A stretch of DNA of 64,000 nucleotides from the NCBI GenBank assembly GCA_016713665.1, contig JADJOR010000009.1, positions 62,001 through 126,000 of the forward strand. The letters run 5' to 3'. Shown in pieces: positions 54,001 to 62,357 of this stretch. Every line of letters begins with the position of its first letter. Position 1 is the first letter of the stretch. The position numbers were made by a program, and so were the translations under genes. A model generated the notes under the pieces. The model had not been told where the DNA came from and made no database searches. It saw only the letters and a list, made by a program, of their open reading frames with translations. This DNA is from Deltaproteobacteria bacterium (GTDB lineage: Bacteria > Myxococcota_A > UBA9160 > UBA4427).

Positions 54001-56133
54001 GGCACCCTCCTCGCCGAGATCCCCGTCGGCGATCGCCCCTGGTCGATCGCCCGCGAGCCGGGCCAGGCGCGCGTCTACGTCGTCAACAAGGGCAGCGCCT
54101 CGATCAGCGTGATCGACGCCGCCGCGTTCACCGTCGACCGCACGATCGCGCTCCCGCGCGGGAGCGAGCCCCACGGCCTCGTCTTCGCCGCCGACGCTTC
54201 GACCTACTACGTCGTCCTCGAGGCCGCAGCCCGGGTCGAGAAGCGCCTCGCCGCGACCGATGCGCTCGTCGGGAGCCTCGCGCTCTCCGGCCGCCCGCGA
54301 CACGTCTCGATCCGGAACGACGACGCGCGGCTGCTCGTCAGCAACTTCATCACCCCGCCGATCCCCGGCGAGAGCACGCTGACCGTCGACGTCGCTGCCG
54401 GCGCGGCGCAGGTCTTCTCGATCGATCCGGCCACGATGACCCTCGACGGGACGATCGGCTTGACTCATGACGGCCGCGCGCAGTCCGAGAGCCAGGGGCC
54501 GGGCATGCCGAACTATCTCGGCCCGGCCGTCGTCGATTTCGCGGGCCAGCACGCCTACGTCCCGTCGAAGAAGGACAACGTCCGCGGCGGAGCACTGCGC
54601 GGCGTCGCGGGCATGGGCTTCGACTCGACGGTGCGCGCGAATACCTCGCGCATCGTCCTCGCGACGGCGACGGAGGATCCGACGCTTCGGATCGACCACG
54701 ACAACTCGAGCCTCGCGACCGGCGCCGCGCTCTCGGGCGACGACCGCTACCTGTTCGTGACCCTCGAAACGAGCCGCCAGCTCGCGGTCTACGACCTCCA
54801 GGACGGCTATCCGCTGATGCGCCTCCCGACCGGCCGGGCGCCCCAGAGCGTCGCGCTCTCGAGCGACGGGCGGACGGCCTACGTCCACGACTTCATGGAT
54901 CGCCAGATCTCGCGCTTCGATTTGACCCAGATGCTCGAGACGAATCTGCCGGCCACGAACCTGCTGCCGCCGATCCAGACGGTCTCCGTCGAGGCGCTCC
55001 CGCCGACGATCCTGCTGGGCAAGCAGCTCTTCTACGACGCCGCCGACGATCGCATCGCCCTCGACGACTACATGAGCTGCGCCTCGTGCCACAACGACGG
55101 CGATGGAGACGGCCGCGTCTGGGATCTCGGCGGCTACGGCGAGGGACTCCGCAACACGATCGACCTGCGCGGCAAGGGAACGGGCCACGGTCGCCCGCAC
55201 TGGACCGGGAACTTCGACGAGATCCAGGACTTCGAGAGCCAGATCCGCGGCCTCAACCTGGGCAGCGGCTTGCTCGCCCCCGCCGACTTCGCCGCGACCT
55301 CGGCCCCCCTCGGCCCGCCGAAGGCCGGCCTCTCCGCCGACCTCGACGCGCTCGCCGCCTACGTGAGCTCGCTCGCGACGCCGCCCGCGAGCCCGTTCCG
55401 CCCGAGCCTCGGCACGCTCGGCGCGGACGCGGCCGACGGTCGTCTGGCTTTCGCGGAGCTCGGCTGCCTCGGCTGTCATTCGGTCCCGTCGCTCACCGAT
55501 TCCCCGACGACGCTCCGCCACGACGTCGGCACGATCAAGCCCTCGAGTGGGGAGCGGCTCGATGGACCGCTCGACGGCTTCGATACGCCGGGGCTGGTCG
55601 GCGCCTGGAGCAATCCACCCTTCCTTCACGACGGCTCGGCACCGACGCTCGAAGCGGCGATCACGGCCCACTCGGCGTTCGCGAATCTCGCACCGGCGAC
55701 GCTCGCCCGACTCGCCGCGTTCCTGCGCGAGGCGGAGCCCGCGGACCTGGTCGCGCTCGTCGACACGGACGCGGACGGGCTCGTCGATCTCGCCGATCCC
55801 GCGCCGACGAATCCCTGCATCCCGACGACCTTCGTCGCGGTCTGCGGGGCGGATGCCGACGGCGACGGCGTCTCCGACTTCCAGGAGGGCGCGACCGCGG
55901 ACGCGGACGGCGACGGGCTCTTCGACTACCAGGAGTCGTCGACCGCGGATGCGGACTCCGACGGCGTCCCGGACCAGAGCGACCCGGCGAATGGCGATGC
56001 CTGCGTGCCGAACGCCGAGGCGTGTGGCCCACCGCCGGCGGTGCCGATCGCGGGTCCGGTGGCGCGAGTCGTACTGCTCGGGCTGCTGCTCGCGACGGGG
56101 CTCGGCGTGCACGGACGGCGTCGGAGCGTCTGA
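51022..56133 (+). CDS. Exported copper radical oxidase - NPCBM - beta-propeller - di-haem peroxidase fusion, 1703 residues
   Basis: Domains: signal peptide 1-34; PA14 about 35-155; galactose-oxidase-like Kelch propeller plus C-terminal DUF1929 domain about 165-655; NPCBM about 670-810; discoidin-like about 815-950; YVTN/NHL-type propeller about 965-1320; di-haem cytochrome c peroxidase-like about 1330-1570; TSP3 Asp-rich repeats about 1575-1665; C-terminal hydrophobic helix with Arg tail ('VPIAGPVARVVLLGLLLATG', HGRRR). Copper-radical residues are conserved: Cys243 ('DMFC'), Tyr288 ('DLRWYG'), Tyr507-His508 ('RNYHST'), His594 ('THHVNTDQ'); the stacking Trp of galactose oxidase is not. Haem sites: CASCH (1353-1357) and CLGCH (1482-1486), plus 'FLHDGSAPTL'. 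ATG 51022 gives the signal peptide. Single intact gene, unlike many neighbours. Confidence 0.9.
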   Translation: MRSGPRIRLRRTSLALLAGVLAFLALASPAGATFLHQRYEGAWTSLPDFLLLTPVSSALIDVIGPDPGAVGGEYGLVITNTINVPTAGTYTFYTRSDAGSRLLIDGQVVVDNDGLHPPTTVEGSRVLDVGDHSIRIEYFATPSGATLEVGYRTGIPVFEPIPVDGRLTFMSSNPASIGSWGPVIPWPEIAISAAVLPDGKILTWSSTEIDGFPEFSELSRASVFDPATGTFVPVDNDFHDMFCAGVATLENGTIVAAGGNPSDRRVSSFNPATQTWSPLADMIDLRWYGLAATLPDNTVFASFAKDAGSRTEVYNPATNTWSPRYNADADTQLFEQNVINVAPNPTGAIDIAWNSHIAVTPQGDVFQGGPTPTWHRYDPMGGAATVALGQPIGDVARSYGNAVTYGEGKVLLVGGADLRLDPPTSRNFVYRVDLTGPAPTVTPGAPMRYPRTLLNTVTLANGELLVIGGNTVARYFDDTGSVLHTEIYSPSTDSWRTTDNLDVPRNYHSTALLMKDGRVIAMGGGGRWSGHPANHLDGQIFSPPYLFESDGSPAVRPMLSVPAPAQVRAGDSLVVTASPTTTAFSVVRLSAVTHHVNTDQRFLPISAVANGDGTFTLQFPANPNTLIVGPYFLFALDADGTPSIGETIQVVRDVQSVPDPTSVYVSDLPWTTSTNGLGPAERDRSNGDAAAGDGAPIRLAGVTYAKGVGAHAFSEISVALDGRYDRFRAQIGLDDAQDGLCGEVQFEVALDGVVAYTSSPFVDTTPTESLDLDVGTANALTLRIFTLGDACGDRGDWADARLVPKPAPGFRYYRFRPTKLRNDATANGIQLAELALFEQGVRRHALFVTNPGGNNPAGQGPTRADDADAGTQWRDFNRGDLVYDMGARVEIDAYVLTTASDAPERDPVRWLLEASIDGVIWNVLDDRSTADYPTPPARGASTPDLPIVIAAPITPLPFAPRHSTTLLVEKSSGADRIWNVNPDNDSVTVSSASGTLLAEIPVGDRPWSIAREPGQARVYVVNKGSASISVIDAAAFTVDRTIALPRGSEPHGLVFAADASTYYVVLEAAARVEKRLAATDALVGSLALSGRPRHVSIRNDDARLLVSNFITPPIPGESTLTVDVAAGAAQVFSIDPATMTLDGTIGLTHDGRAQSESQGPGMPNYLGPAVVDFAGQHAYVPSKKDNVRGGALRGVAGMGFDSTVRANTSRIVLATATEDPTLRIDHDNSSLATGAALSGDDRYLFVTLETSRQLAVYDLQDGYPLMRLPTGRAPQSVALSSDGRTAYVHDFMDRQISRFDLTQMLETNLPATNLLPPIQTVSVEALPPTILLGKQLFYDAADDRIALDDYMSCASCHNDGDGDGRVWDLGGYGEGLRNTIDLRGKGTGHGRPHWTGNFDEIQDFESQIRGLNLGSGLLAPADFAATSAPLGPPKAGLSADLDALAAYVSSLATPPASPFRPSLGTLGADAADGRLAFAELGCLGCHSVPSLTDSPTTLRHDVGTIKPSSGERLDGPLDGFDTPGLVGAWSNPPFLHDGSAPTLEAAITAHSAFANLAPATLARLAAFLREAEPADLVALVDTDADGLVDLADPAPTNPCIPTTFVAVCGADADGDGVSDFQEGATADADGDGLFDYQESSTADADSDGVPDQSDPANGDACVPNAEACGPPPAVPIAGPVARVVLLGLLLATGLGVHGRRRSV

Positions 56134-56221
56134 GAGCCGGCTTGCGGAGCGCGCGCAGCCTCTCCGTCTCAGAACCCGATGGGAAGCGATTCCCGGCCGT
56201 AGAACGTGCTCGAGTCGAAGC

Positions 56222-57430
56222 TCACCGCGCGGCGCGCCAGTCCGCGACGGCCTCGATCATGTGGGCGACGTCGGCGTCGGTGAGCCCGTGGTGGGCGGGC
56301 AGCGAGAGGGCGCGATCCATCACGCGATCGCAGCTCGGCAGCCCCTTCGCCGGTGCGCGGTGGGGGATCTTCGAGAAGCCCGGCTGGCGCAGGATGTTTC
56401 CCGTCCAGACCATGCGGGTCGGAATTTCGCGGGCGAGGAAGTGCTCCTGCATCGCGGTGCGATCGATGCCGTCGGCGAGCAGGAACGGGTAACGCATCCA
56501 GGTCGTCTCGAGGCCCTCGGTCGTGCGCGGATGGACGATCCGATCGCCGTGCTTGTCGAAGGCGGCGTCGAGGGCGGCGAAGACGCGCTGACGGCGGCGA
56601 TTGAACTCGCCGAGCTTCTCGAGCTGGACGAGGCCGTAGGCGGCCATGATCTCCGAAGGCTCGAAGTTGTAGCCCATGTCGTCGAAGACGAAGATGAGGT
56701 CGTAGGGCGTGCCGTCGACGAGCGGCCCGAAGCGCTCGGCCGTCCCCTTCCGGCTGCCGAAGAGATAGGTCTCCGAGCGGCGTCCCCAGCGCCGACGGAC
56801 CAGCGACTGATCGAACCAGTCGGCGTCGTCGACGCCGAGCATGCCGCCGTTGCCGGCGGCGGTGATCGAATGGGCGCGGGCGAAGCTCGTCACCGAGATG
56901 TGGGAGCGCAGGCCGGTGCGCGTGCCGCGCAGGCGCGTGTCGAGCACGTCGCAGCTGTCCTCGACGACGAGCAGCCCGTGGCGATCGGCGATCGCGCGGA
57001 TGCGATCCCAGTCGGGACAGTTGCCCGCGAGGTTCGGCGCGAGGATCGCCTTCGTGCGCGGCCCGATCATGGCCTCGATGCCGTCGACGTCGATCTGGAA
57101 CGTGTCCGGCTCGACGTCGACGAAGGCCGGGATGATCCCGGAGCGCACGAGCGGCGCGATGTCGCTCGAGAAGGTCAGCGGCGACGTGATCACCTCGTCG
57201 CCGGGCTGGCAGCCGAGCAGATCGACGGCGAGCCAGAGCGCCGAGGTCCCCGAGTTGACGAAGACGGCGTGGCGCTTCGCGAGCAGCTCGGCGCCGCGGC
57301 GCTCGAACTCGGCGACCTTCGGACCGAGGTCGAGGGTCCCGTGGCGCAGGACGTCGATCACGGCCTCGATCTCGCGCTCGTCGTGGACCGGCTTCGCCTC
57401 GGTGATCTTGTGGACCGCGGACTTCGTCAT
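56222..57430 (-). CDS. DegT/DnrJ/EryC1-fold PLP enzyme, probable sugar 3-dehydratase (His in place of Lys)
   Basis: 402 residues: 'VNSGTSALWLAVDLLG' (PLP phosphate), 'EDSCD' (Asp158) and 'SFARAHSITAAGNGGML' (181-197). In aminotransferases the residue at 187 is the Schiff-base Lys; here it is His, as in the 3-dehydratases ColD and E1/RfbH ('SFYPAHHIT'). So it should remove the 3-OH of a nucleotide-4-ketohexose or similar compound rather than transfer an amino group. ATG 57430 overlaps the stop of the GMC gene by 4 bases (ATGA). No other sugar genes are seen beside it. Confidence 0.85.
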   Translation of the reverse strand: MTKSAVHKITEAKPVHDEREIEAVIDVLRHGTLDLGPKVAEFERRGAELLAKRHAVFVNSGTSALWLAVDLLGCQPGDEVITSPLTFSSDIAPLVRSGIIPAFVDVEPDTFQIDVDGIEAMIGPRTKAILAPNLAGNCPDWDRIRAIADRHGLLVVEDSCDVLDTRLRGTRTGLRSHISVTSFARAHSITAAGNGGMLGVDDADWFDQSLVRRRWGRRSETYLFGSRKGTAERFGPLVDGTPYDLIFVFDDMGYNFEPSEIMAAYGLVQLEKLGEFNRRRQRVFAALDAAFDKHGDRIVHPRTTEGLETTWMRYPFLLADGIDRTAMQEHFLAREIPTRMVWTGNILRQPGFSKIPHRAPAKGLPSCDRVMDRALSLPAHHGLTDADVAHMIEAVADWRAAR

Positions 57431-59529
57431 GACGTCTCCTCCAGCATGAAATCGAGCAGGCCCTCGGCGGCCCAGTCGGGATAGGCCTCGGGCCGGACCG
57501 GGCTGACCCGCTCCGGATCGTAGGCGAGGGCGGTCCGCACCGCGGGGGCGAGGTAGTAGGCCGCCGCGACGACGTAGCGGAGCAGGATGCGCGTCTCCTC
57601 CGAGGGCGCGCCGTCGCTCCCGAGGGCGGTACGAACCGGCTCGGCGAGATCGGGTCGCGCGCGCAGCACGCGATCGAGCTCGCGGTCGGCGACGCCGACC
57701 GACGAGGCGGCCGGCATGCCGTCGCCGGCGGGAATCCAGTCGTCGGCGAGCGCGCGCAGGCGGGCGCGGGCCGCCTCGGCGAGGGGCACGATCGCGGGCG
57801 CGGGGCCGACGTACGAAGCCGTCGACGAAGCGAGCAAGCTCGTCGCTGCAGTCGCGGCCGTTGCGCCATCGACGCTCCCTGCCCGGGCTGCGCCCGCCGC
57901 TCCGCCCGGTCCTGGCGCACCCGCCGAGAAGGCGACGCGCGTGGCGTGGGCCGGGCGTGGGAGCTTCGCGCGCTCCGCGACGAGGCGGTCGGCGGCGCGC
58001 AGGGCGACGGCGGCGATCGTCGTCGTCGGATTCGCGGAGCCGGCGGTCACGAAGACGCTGCCGTCCGGGATGAGCAGGTTCGGGACGTCGTGGGCGCGGC
58101 AATCGGGGCCGACGACGGAGCGCGCGGGGTCGAGGCCCATGCGCGCGGTGCCCATGAGATGACCGTTGGCGCCGTAGTGGATGATCTCGGTCTTGAAGGC
58201 GCCGCCGGCCTCGAGGGATTCCTTCGCGCGGGCCTCGTGCCAGGCCATCAGGCGACGCGAGTTCTCGGACAGGCGATAGGCGATGCGCGGGGCGGGCAGG
58301 CCATCGGAGTCGAAGAGCGTCGGCGAGAGCTCGACGCGGTTGTCGGGGTCGGGGAGATCTTCGGTGATCAGGATCCAGCTCGCGCTGCGACCGAAGCGCT
58401 CGCGGAAATGGGCGTGGTGGCCTTCGCCCCAGACGCCCTGACCGTCGGAGCCGAAGGCCGCGCCGAGGGGGCCGCCCGCCGAGGCGACCGACCAGGTTGC
58501 GCCGCGCACGAAGCCGCGGGAAGCGTCGCTGTCGGCGTACTCGAGGGAATGGATGAGGGCGCCGGCGTGCGCGCGCCAGCCGTCGGGCGGCGCGTCGAAG
58601 AGGCCGACGACGGCGGAGAGCGGATGGAGCATGAGGTTGCGCCCGACGAGCCCCGACGAGTTCGCGAGGCCGTCCGAGGCGAGCAGCAGGCGCGGTGTGC
58701 CCACGCCGTTCGCGGCGCAGACGACGACGTCGGCGGGCTGGTAGTGCTCGCTTCCCTCGCGGTCGATCCACTCCACGCCGCAGGCGAGCCCCTGCCCATC
58801 GACGACGATCCGGCGCACACGCGCGCCCGTCACGAGGCGCCCGCCGCGCCGCACGATCCCCGGCCAGTGGGTCACGTCGGTCGAGGCCTTGGCGGCCTCG
58901 TTGCAGCCCGATCCGCACGCGCCGCGCTGCACGCAAGGATGTCGCCCGTCGCGGGGCGCCGACAGGATCGCGTTGGTCCCGGGCCACCAGTGCCGCCCGA
59001 GGCTCGCCTGCGCGCGGGCCAGTCGGAGGCCCATCGAGCCGATCGGGAGCGGCGGCAGCGGCGGCTCCGCGCCGGCGGGATATTTCGGATTCCCGCCGAG
59101 ACCCGACACGCCGAAGTCGCGATCGGTCTGCTCGTAGTAGGGTTGCAGGTCCGCATAACCGATGGGCCAGTCCTCGGCGACGCCGTCGCCGCTGCGCACG
59201 CGGAAGTCGTCGGGCAGCATGCGCGGCCACTGGGCGTTGTAGAGGATGGTTCCACCGCCGACGCCATTGAAGTTGAGGACACCGAAATCCGACTCGGCGA
59301 GATCGATCGGGTAGTCGCCGGGCGCGTTGCGGAGAACCGCAGCGGGCGACCACTGCCGGGCCGCGACGAGCTCCCACTCGGGCGTCGAGCCCGGATAGCG
59401 AGCGCGGTCGGGCCAATCGCCCTGCTCGAGGCAGAGGACCGAGAGCCCCGCTTCGACGCAGCGCTTCGCGACGACGGCACCGGCCACGCCGGCGCCGATC
59501 ACCAGGACGTCGATGGGGTCGTTGGCCAT
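57427..59529 (-). CDS. GMC-family oxidoreductase with a C-terminal small-subunit-like extension
   Basis: 700 residues. FAD motif 'VLVIGAGVAGAVVAKRC' (8-24), 'FNGVGGGTILYNAQWPRM' and 'CVQRGACGSGCNEAAKAS' (Cys-rich loop), and the C-terminal GMC block 'HLMGTARMGLDPARSVV..' with 'GSANPTTTIAAVALRAADRL'. After an Ala/Gly-rich linker (about 535-575), residues 580-700 ('ARLRALADDWIPAGDGMPAAS', 'LLDFMLEETS') look like a gluconate-2-dehydrogenase small-subunit domain fused on. Oxidises an alcohol, probably a sugar or sterol. Co-translated with the downstream dehydratase. Confidence 0.88.
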   Translation of the reverse strand: MANDPIDVLVIGAGVAGAVVAKRCVEAGLSVLCLEQGDWPDRARYPGSTPEWELVAARQWSPAAVLRNAPGDYPIDLAESDFGVLNFNGVGGGTILYNAQWPRMLPDDFRVRSGDGVAEDWPIGYADLQPYYEQTDRDFGVSGLGGNPKYPAGAEPPLPPLPIGSMGLRLARAQASLGRHWWPGTNAILSAPRDGRHPCVQRGACGSGCNEAAKASTDVTHWPGIVRRGGRLVTGARVRRIVVDGQGLACGVEWIDREGSEHYQPADVVVCAANGVGTPRLLLASDGLANSSGLVGRNLMLHPLSAVVGLFDAPPDGWRAHAGALIHSLEYADSDASRGFVRGATWSVASAGGPLGAAFGSDGQGVWGEGHHAHFRERFGRSASWILITEDLPDPDNRVELSPTLFDSDGLPAPRIAYRLSENSRRLMAWHEARAKESLEAGGAFKTEIIHYGANGHLMGTARMGLDPARSVVGPDCRAHDVPNLLIPDGSVFVTAGSANPTTTIAAVALRAADRLVAERAKLPRPAHATRVAFSAGAPGPGGAAGAARAGSVDGATAATAATSLLASSTASYVGPAPAIVPLAEAARARLRALADDWIPAGDGMPAASSVGVADRELDRVLRARPDLAEPVRTALGSDGAPSEETRILLRYVVAAAYYLAPAVRTALAYDPERVSPVRPEAYPDWAAEGLLDFMLEETS

Positions 59530-59625
59530 GCGAGACTGCTCACCTTCCGTGCGTAGAGGGGCCAGGTCCCTGTCTGCCTCGGTCGCCTCGTGCAGGCGCC
59601 CGGTGCAGGCGCCTGGCTCGGTCGC

Positions 59626-60789
59626 CTAGCGCAAGCCACTCGTGTCGACGTCGTGCAGCTGCAGGTCGTAGTGCTCCTGGCCGACGCCCGCCTCGCGTCC
59701 CTTCGGTCCGTACTCGATCACGATGCTCGTCCGGAACGGCCCCTGCTTCGCCGTCGGCGGTGGGCCCGCGTGCAGCCCGTCGCCGTAGTGCAGCGCGAAG
59801 TCGCCGGGGTTCGCCGCGATCGCGACGCCCCGTGCGAAGTCGGGATCGTCGAAGGCGAAGCCGGCGGTCTGCCAGGAGCCGGGGAGGAAGCGCAGCTCGC
59901 CCGTCTCGCGATTCGCGGGTCGCAGGAAGAGGCTGCCGTTCATGACGGGACACATGTCGCGGTGGAGGCCGAGACCGCAGTCGCGATGCCAGGGATTGTC
60001 GGCCTTACCGTCGAAGAGCATGCCGGACTGCTTGAAGAGCACGTGGATCACGTCGGTGTCGGTCGGCGCGAGGGCGTGGTCCGAGAGGGCGACGACGCGC
60101 AGCAGGCGCGGGTCGCGGAGCAGGGCGCGGATCTGCGGGTCGGTGCCCCCGTCGAGGACGCGGGTCAGGATCGTGCGGCCGTCTTCGTGCTGGCCCCACC
60201 AGGCCGTCGGGTCGTCGCGCTTCGCCCGCGCGCGAAGGCGCTCGGCCGCCTCGTCGAGGCGTGCGATCTCGCCGGCCGGGAGGACTTCGCGGACGAGGAT
60301 GTAGCCCGTCGTGCGCAGGAAATCGGCCATGACTGCAGGGTCGTCGTCGGGATGGAAGGCGCGCGTCGGGTCGATCTCGACGCCGTCGCGACCGAGGAGC
60401 GGCGCGTCGGGCGCGTAGGGCGGAAGCTCTTCGTAGAGGACACGCAGCGCGACCTCCCAGCGGACGAAGTCGCCGATCTCGCCGGCGACGACCTTCGCCT
60501 TCTGGAACAGGATCAGGCCGAAGGGCGTCTCCATCGCGTCCCGCAATCCCTGCCAGAGCGTTTCGTCGAGCTCGACGACGGTCTTCGCCGGATCGTCACC
60601 GCGGAGGATCGCGACGCCCGCGCGCCCGGGGACGTAGGTAAAGGCGCGCCCGTCCGGGAGGCGCAGTCCGAGCGGCGGCAGGTCCGCGGCCGCTCGCGCC
60701 GCCGTGGTACCCCAAGCGCTCGCGAGGCGCTTCGGGAGCGTGGTCTCGTGATAGGCGTCGAAGCCTTCGCTGCTCGACCGGCTCTCCAT
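59626..60789 (-). CDS. PhyH-family dioxygenase with an extra N-terminal domain
   Basis: 387 residues from ATG 60789; the frame is open further upstream over the divergent gene but not coding. The C-terminal 230 residues are PhyH: 'NPWHRDCGLGLHRD' (His, Asp), 'FLRPANRETGELRFLPGS', and the distal His in 'HYGDGLHAGPPP'. Residues about 45-125 ('YVPGRAGVAILRGD', 'PFGLILFQKAKVVAGEIGD') look like an SCP2/sterol-carrier-type pocket, which would present a lipid. That reading is tentative. Divergent from the M20 hydrolase. Confidence 0.8.
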   Translation of the reverse strand: MESRSSSEGFDAYHETTLPKRLASAWGTTAARAAADLPPLGLRLPDGRAFTYVPGRAGVAILRGDDPAKTVVELDETLWQGLRDAMETPFGLILFQKAKVVAGEIGDFVRWEVALRVLYEELPPYAPDAPLLGRDGVEIDPTRAFHPDDDPAVMADFLRTTGYILVREVLPAGEIARLDEAAERLRARAKRDDPTAWWGQHEDGRTILTRVLDGGTDPQIRALLRDPRLLRVVALSDHALAPTDTDVIHVLFKQSGMLFDGKADNPWHRDCGLGLHRDMCPVMNGSLFLRPANRETGELRFLPGSWQTAGFAFDDPDFARGVAIAANPGDFALHYGDGLHAGPPPTAKQGPFRTSIVIEYGPKGREAGVGQEHYDLQLHDVDTSGLR

Positions 60790-60928
60790 CGTCGACTCCT
60801 CCTCCCGCGCATCGGATCGGTCGCGATGCGGGGAACGGTGCGCGGGTTGCGCTCGCCGGACTCTTCGATCCGGCCGCTCGTCCTTCCCGCTACGCTCCCC
60901 CGCGTCCCGAACCTCGAAGGAGCTTCGC

Positions 60929-62341
60929 ATGCACCCGCCGACTTCGCTTCCCCGCCGCGCCGGGCTGGCCGTCCTCATGCTGGCCGTTCTCGCGAGCGCC
61001 GCGCCGGCGCCGACTTCGGCCGACGCCGAGTCCGCCGCTCCGGCCGCGATCCCGACCCCGACGAACGCCGACGGCGCAGCCCGCCGTGCCGCCATCGAGC
61101 GCGACTACGACGCGCATCTCGGCGCCCTCTTCGAGCATTTCCATCGTCATCCCGAGCTCTCCTTTCTCGAGCGGGAGACGGCGAAGCGGCTCGCCCGGGA
61201 GCTGCGCAAGCTCGGGCTCGACGTGACCGGGGGCGTCGGTGGCACCGGCGTCGTCGGGCTGCTCCGCAACGGCGAAGGGCCGCTCGTACTCGTACGCGCC
61301 GACATGGACGGGCTCCCGATCCGCGAGGAGAGCGGGCTCGCCTACGCCTCGACGGTGACCCAGGTCGACGCGAGCGGGCGCGAGGTCCCGGTCATGCATG
61401 CCTGCGGTCACGACGTCCACATGACGGTCCTCGTCGGGACGGCCAAGCGACTCGCGGCGCAGCGCGATCGCTGGCGCGGCACGGTGATGTTCGTCGGCCA
61501 GCCGGCGGAGGAGCGGATCGGCGGCGCGAAGGCGATGCTCGCCGACGGGCTCTACGCGCGCTTCGGGGTCCCCGATGCGGCGCTGGCCCTCCACGTCCTG
61601 GCGGGCAGCCCGGCGGGTCGCTTCGCGCTGCGGCCGGGGCCGACGGCTTCCTCTTCCGACAATCTCGACGTCCGCGTGCGCGGGATCGGCAGCCATGGGG
61701 CCGCGCCGCAGAACGGCAAGGATCCGATCTTCGTCGCGGCGCAGCTCGTGACGGCGCTGCAGGGCCTCGTCGGGCGCGAGATCAATCCGCTCGAGCCGGC
61801 GGTGATCAGCGTGGGCTCGATCCACGGCGGCCTCAAGCACAACGTGATCCCCGACGAGGTGAAGCTCGAGCTGACGGTGCGGGCGGACAGCGAGGTGGTG
61901 CGCGCGCAATTGCTCGCGGGCATCGAGCGTGTGGCCGAGGGCGTGGCCCGCACGGCGGGGCTGCCGGAGGCGCTCTGGCCCGAGGTGAAGGTCGTCGAGT
62001 CGACGCCGTCGAATCTCAACGACCCGGCGCTCACCGATCGGATCCGCGGGGCGCTCGTGCGCGAGCTCGGCCCCGGCGTCTTGTTCGAGCTCGATCGCGA
62101 CAGCATGGGGGCCGAGGATTTCGCCGAGTTCGTGCGGACGAAGGAGGCGGTGCCCGGGGCTTATCTGTCGGTCGGCGGTGCCCCGCAGTCGGCGATCGAC
62201 GCGGCGAAGGCGGGCGGGCCGCCGCTCCCGTTCCACCACTCGGCGCATTTCAAGGTCGATCCTCGCGCCTCGATCACGACCGGCGTCGAGGGCATGACGA
62301 TCGCGGTGCTCGAGGTCCTCGGCGAGGGACCCGCGCGCTGA
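60929..62341 (+). CDS. Exported M20D-family amidohydrolase (HipO/AbgB-like)
   Basis: 470 residues. Signal peptide to about residue 31 (VLASAAPAPTSADA). Metal-binding motifs: 'RADMDGLPIREESGL', 'VMHACGHDVHMTVLVG' (Cys, His), 'GQPAEERIGGAKAML' (Glu-Glu), 'ALHVLAGSPAGR' (His) and late 'PFHHSAHFKVD'. Family members hydrolyse N-acyl amino acids or amide-linked aromatics. Periplasmic location is less usual. ATG 60929 follows AAGGAG. Confidence 0.92.
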   Translation: MHPPTSLPRRAGLAVLMLAVLASAAPAPTSADAESAAPAAIPTPTNADGAARRAAIERDYDAHLGALFEHFHRHPELSFLERETAKRLARELRKLGLDVTGGVGGTGVVGLLRNGEGPLVLVRADMDGLPIREESGLAYASTVTQVDASGREVPVMHACGHDVHMTVLVGTAKRLAAQRDRWRGTVMFVGQPAEERIGGAKAMLADGLYARFGVPDAALALHVLAGSPAGRFALRPGPTASSSDNLDVRVRGIGSHGAAPQNGKDPIFVAAQLVTALQGLVGREINPLEPAVISVGSIHGGLKHNVIPDEVKLELTVRADSEVVRAQLLAGIERVAEGVARTAGLPEALWPEVKVVESTPSNLNDPALTDRIRGALVRELGPGVLFELDRDSMGAEDFAEFVRTKEAVPGAYLSVGGAPQSAIDAAKAGGPPLPFHHSAHFKVDPRASITTGVEGMTIAVLEVLGEGPAR

Positions 62342-62357
62342 CGCTCGAGCCTGGGTG

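Noticed and set aside
51850..56112. A 1420-residue open frame on the minus strand opposite the copper oxidase fusion
   Set aside because: Composition is the Arg/Asp/Val/Glu-rich shadow of a GC-rich plus-strand gene; no domain or start signal.
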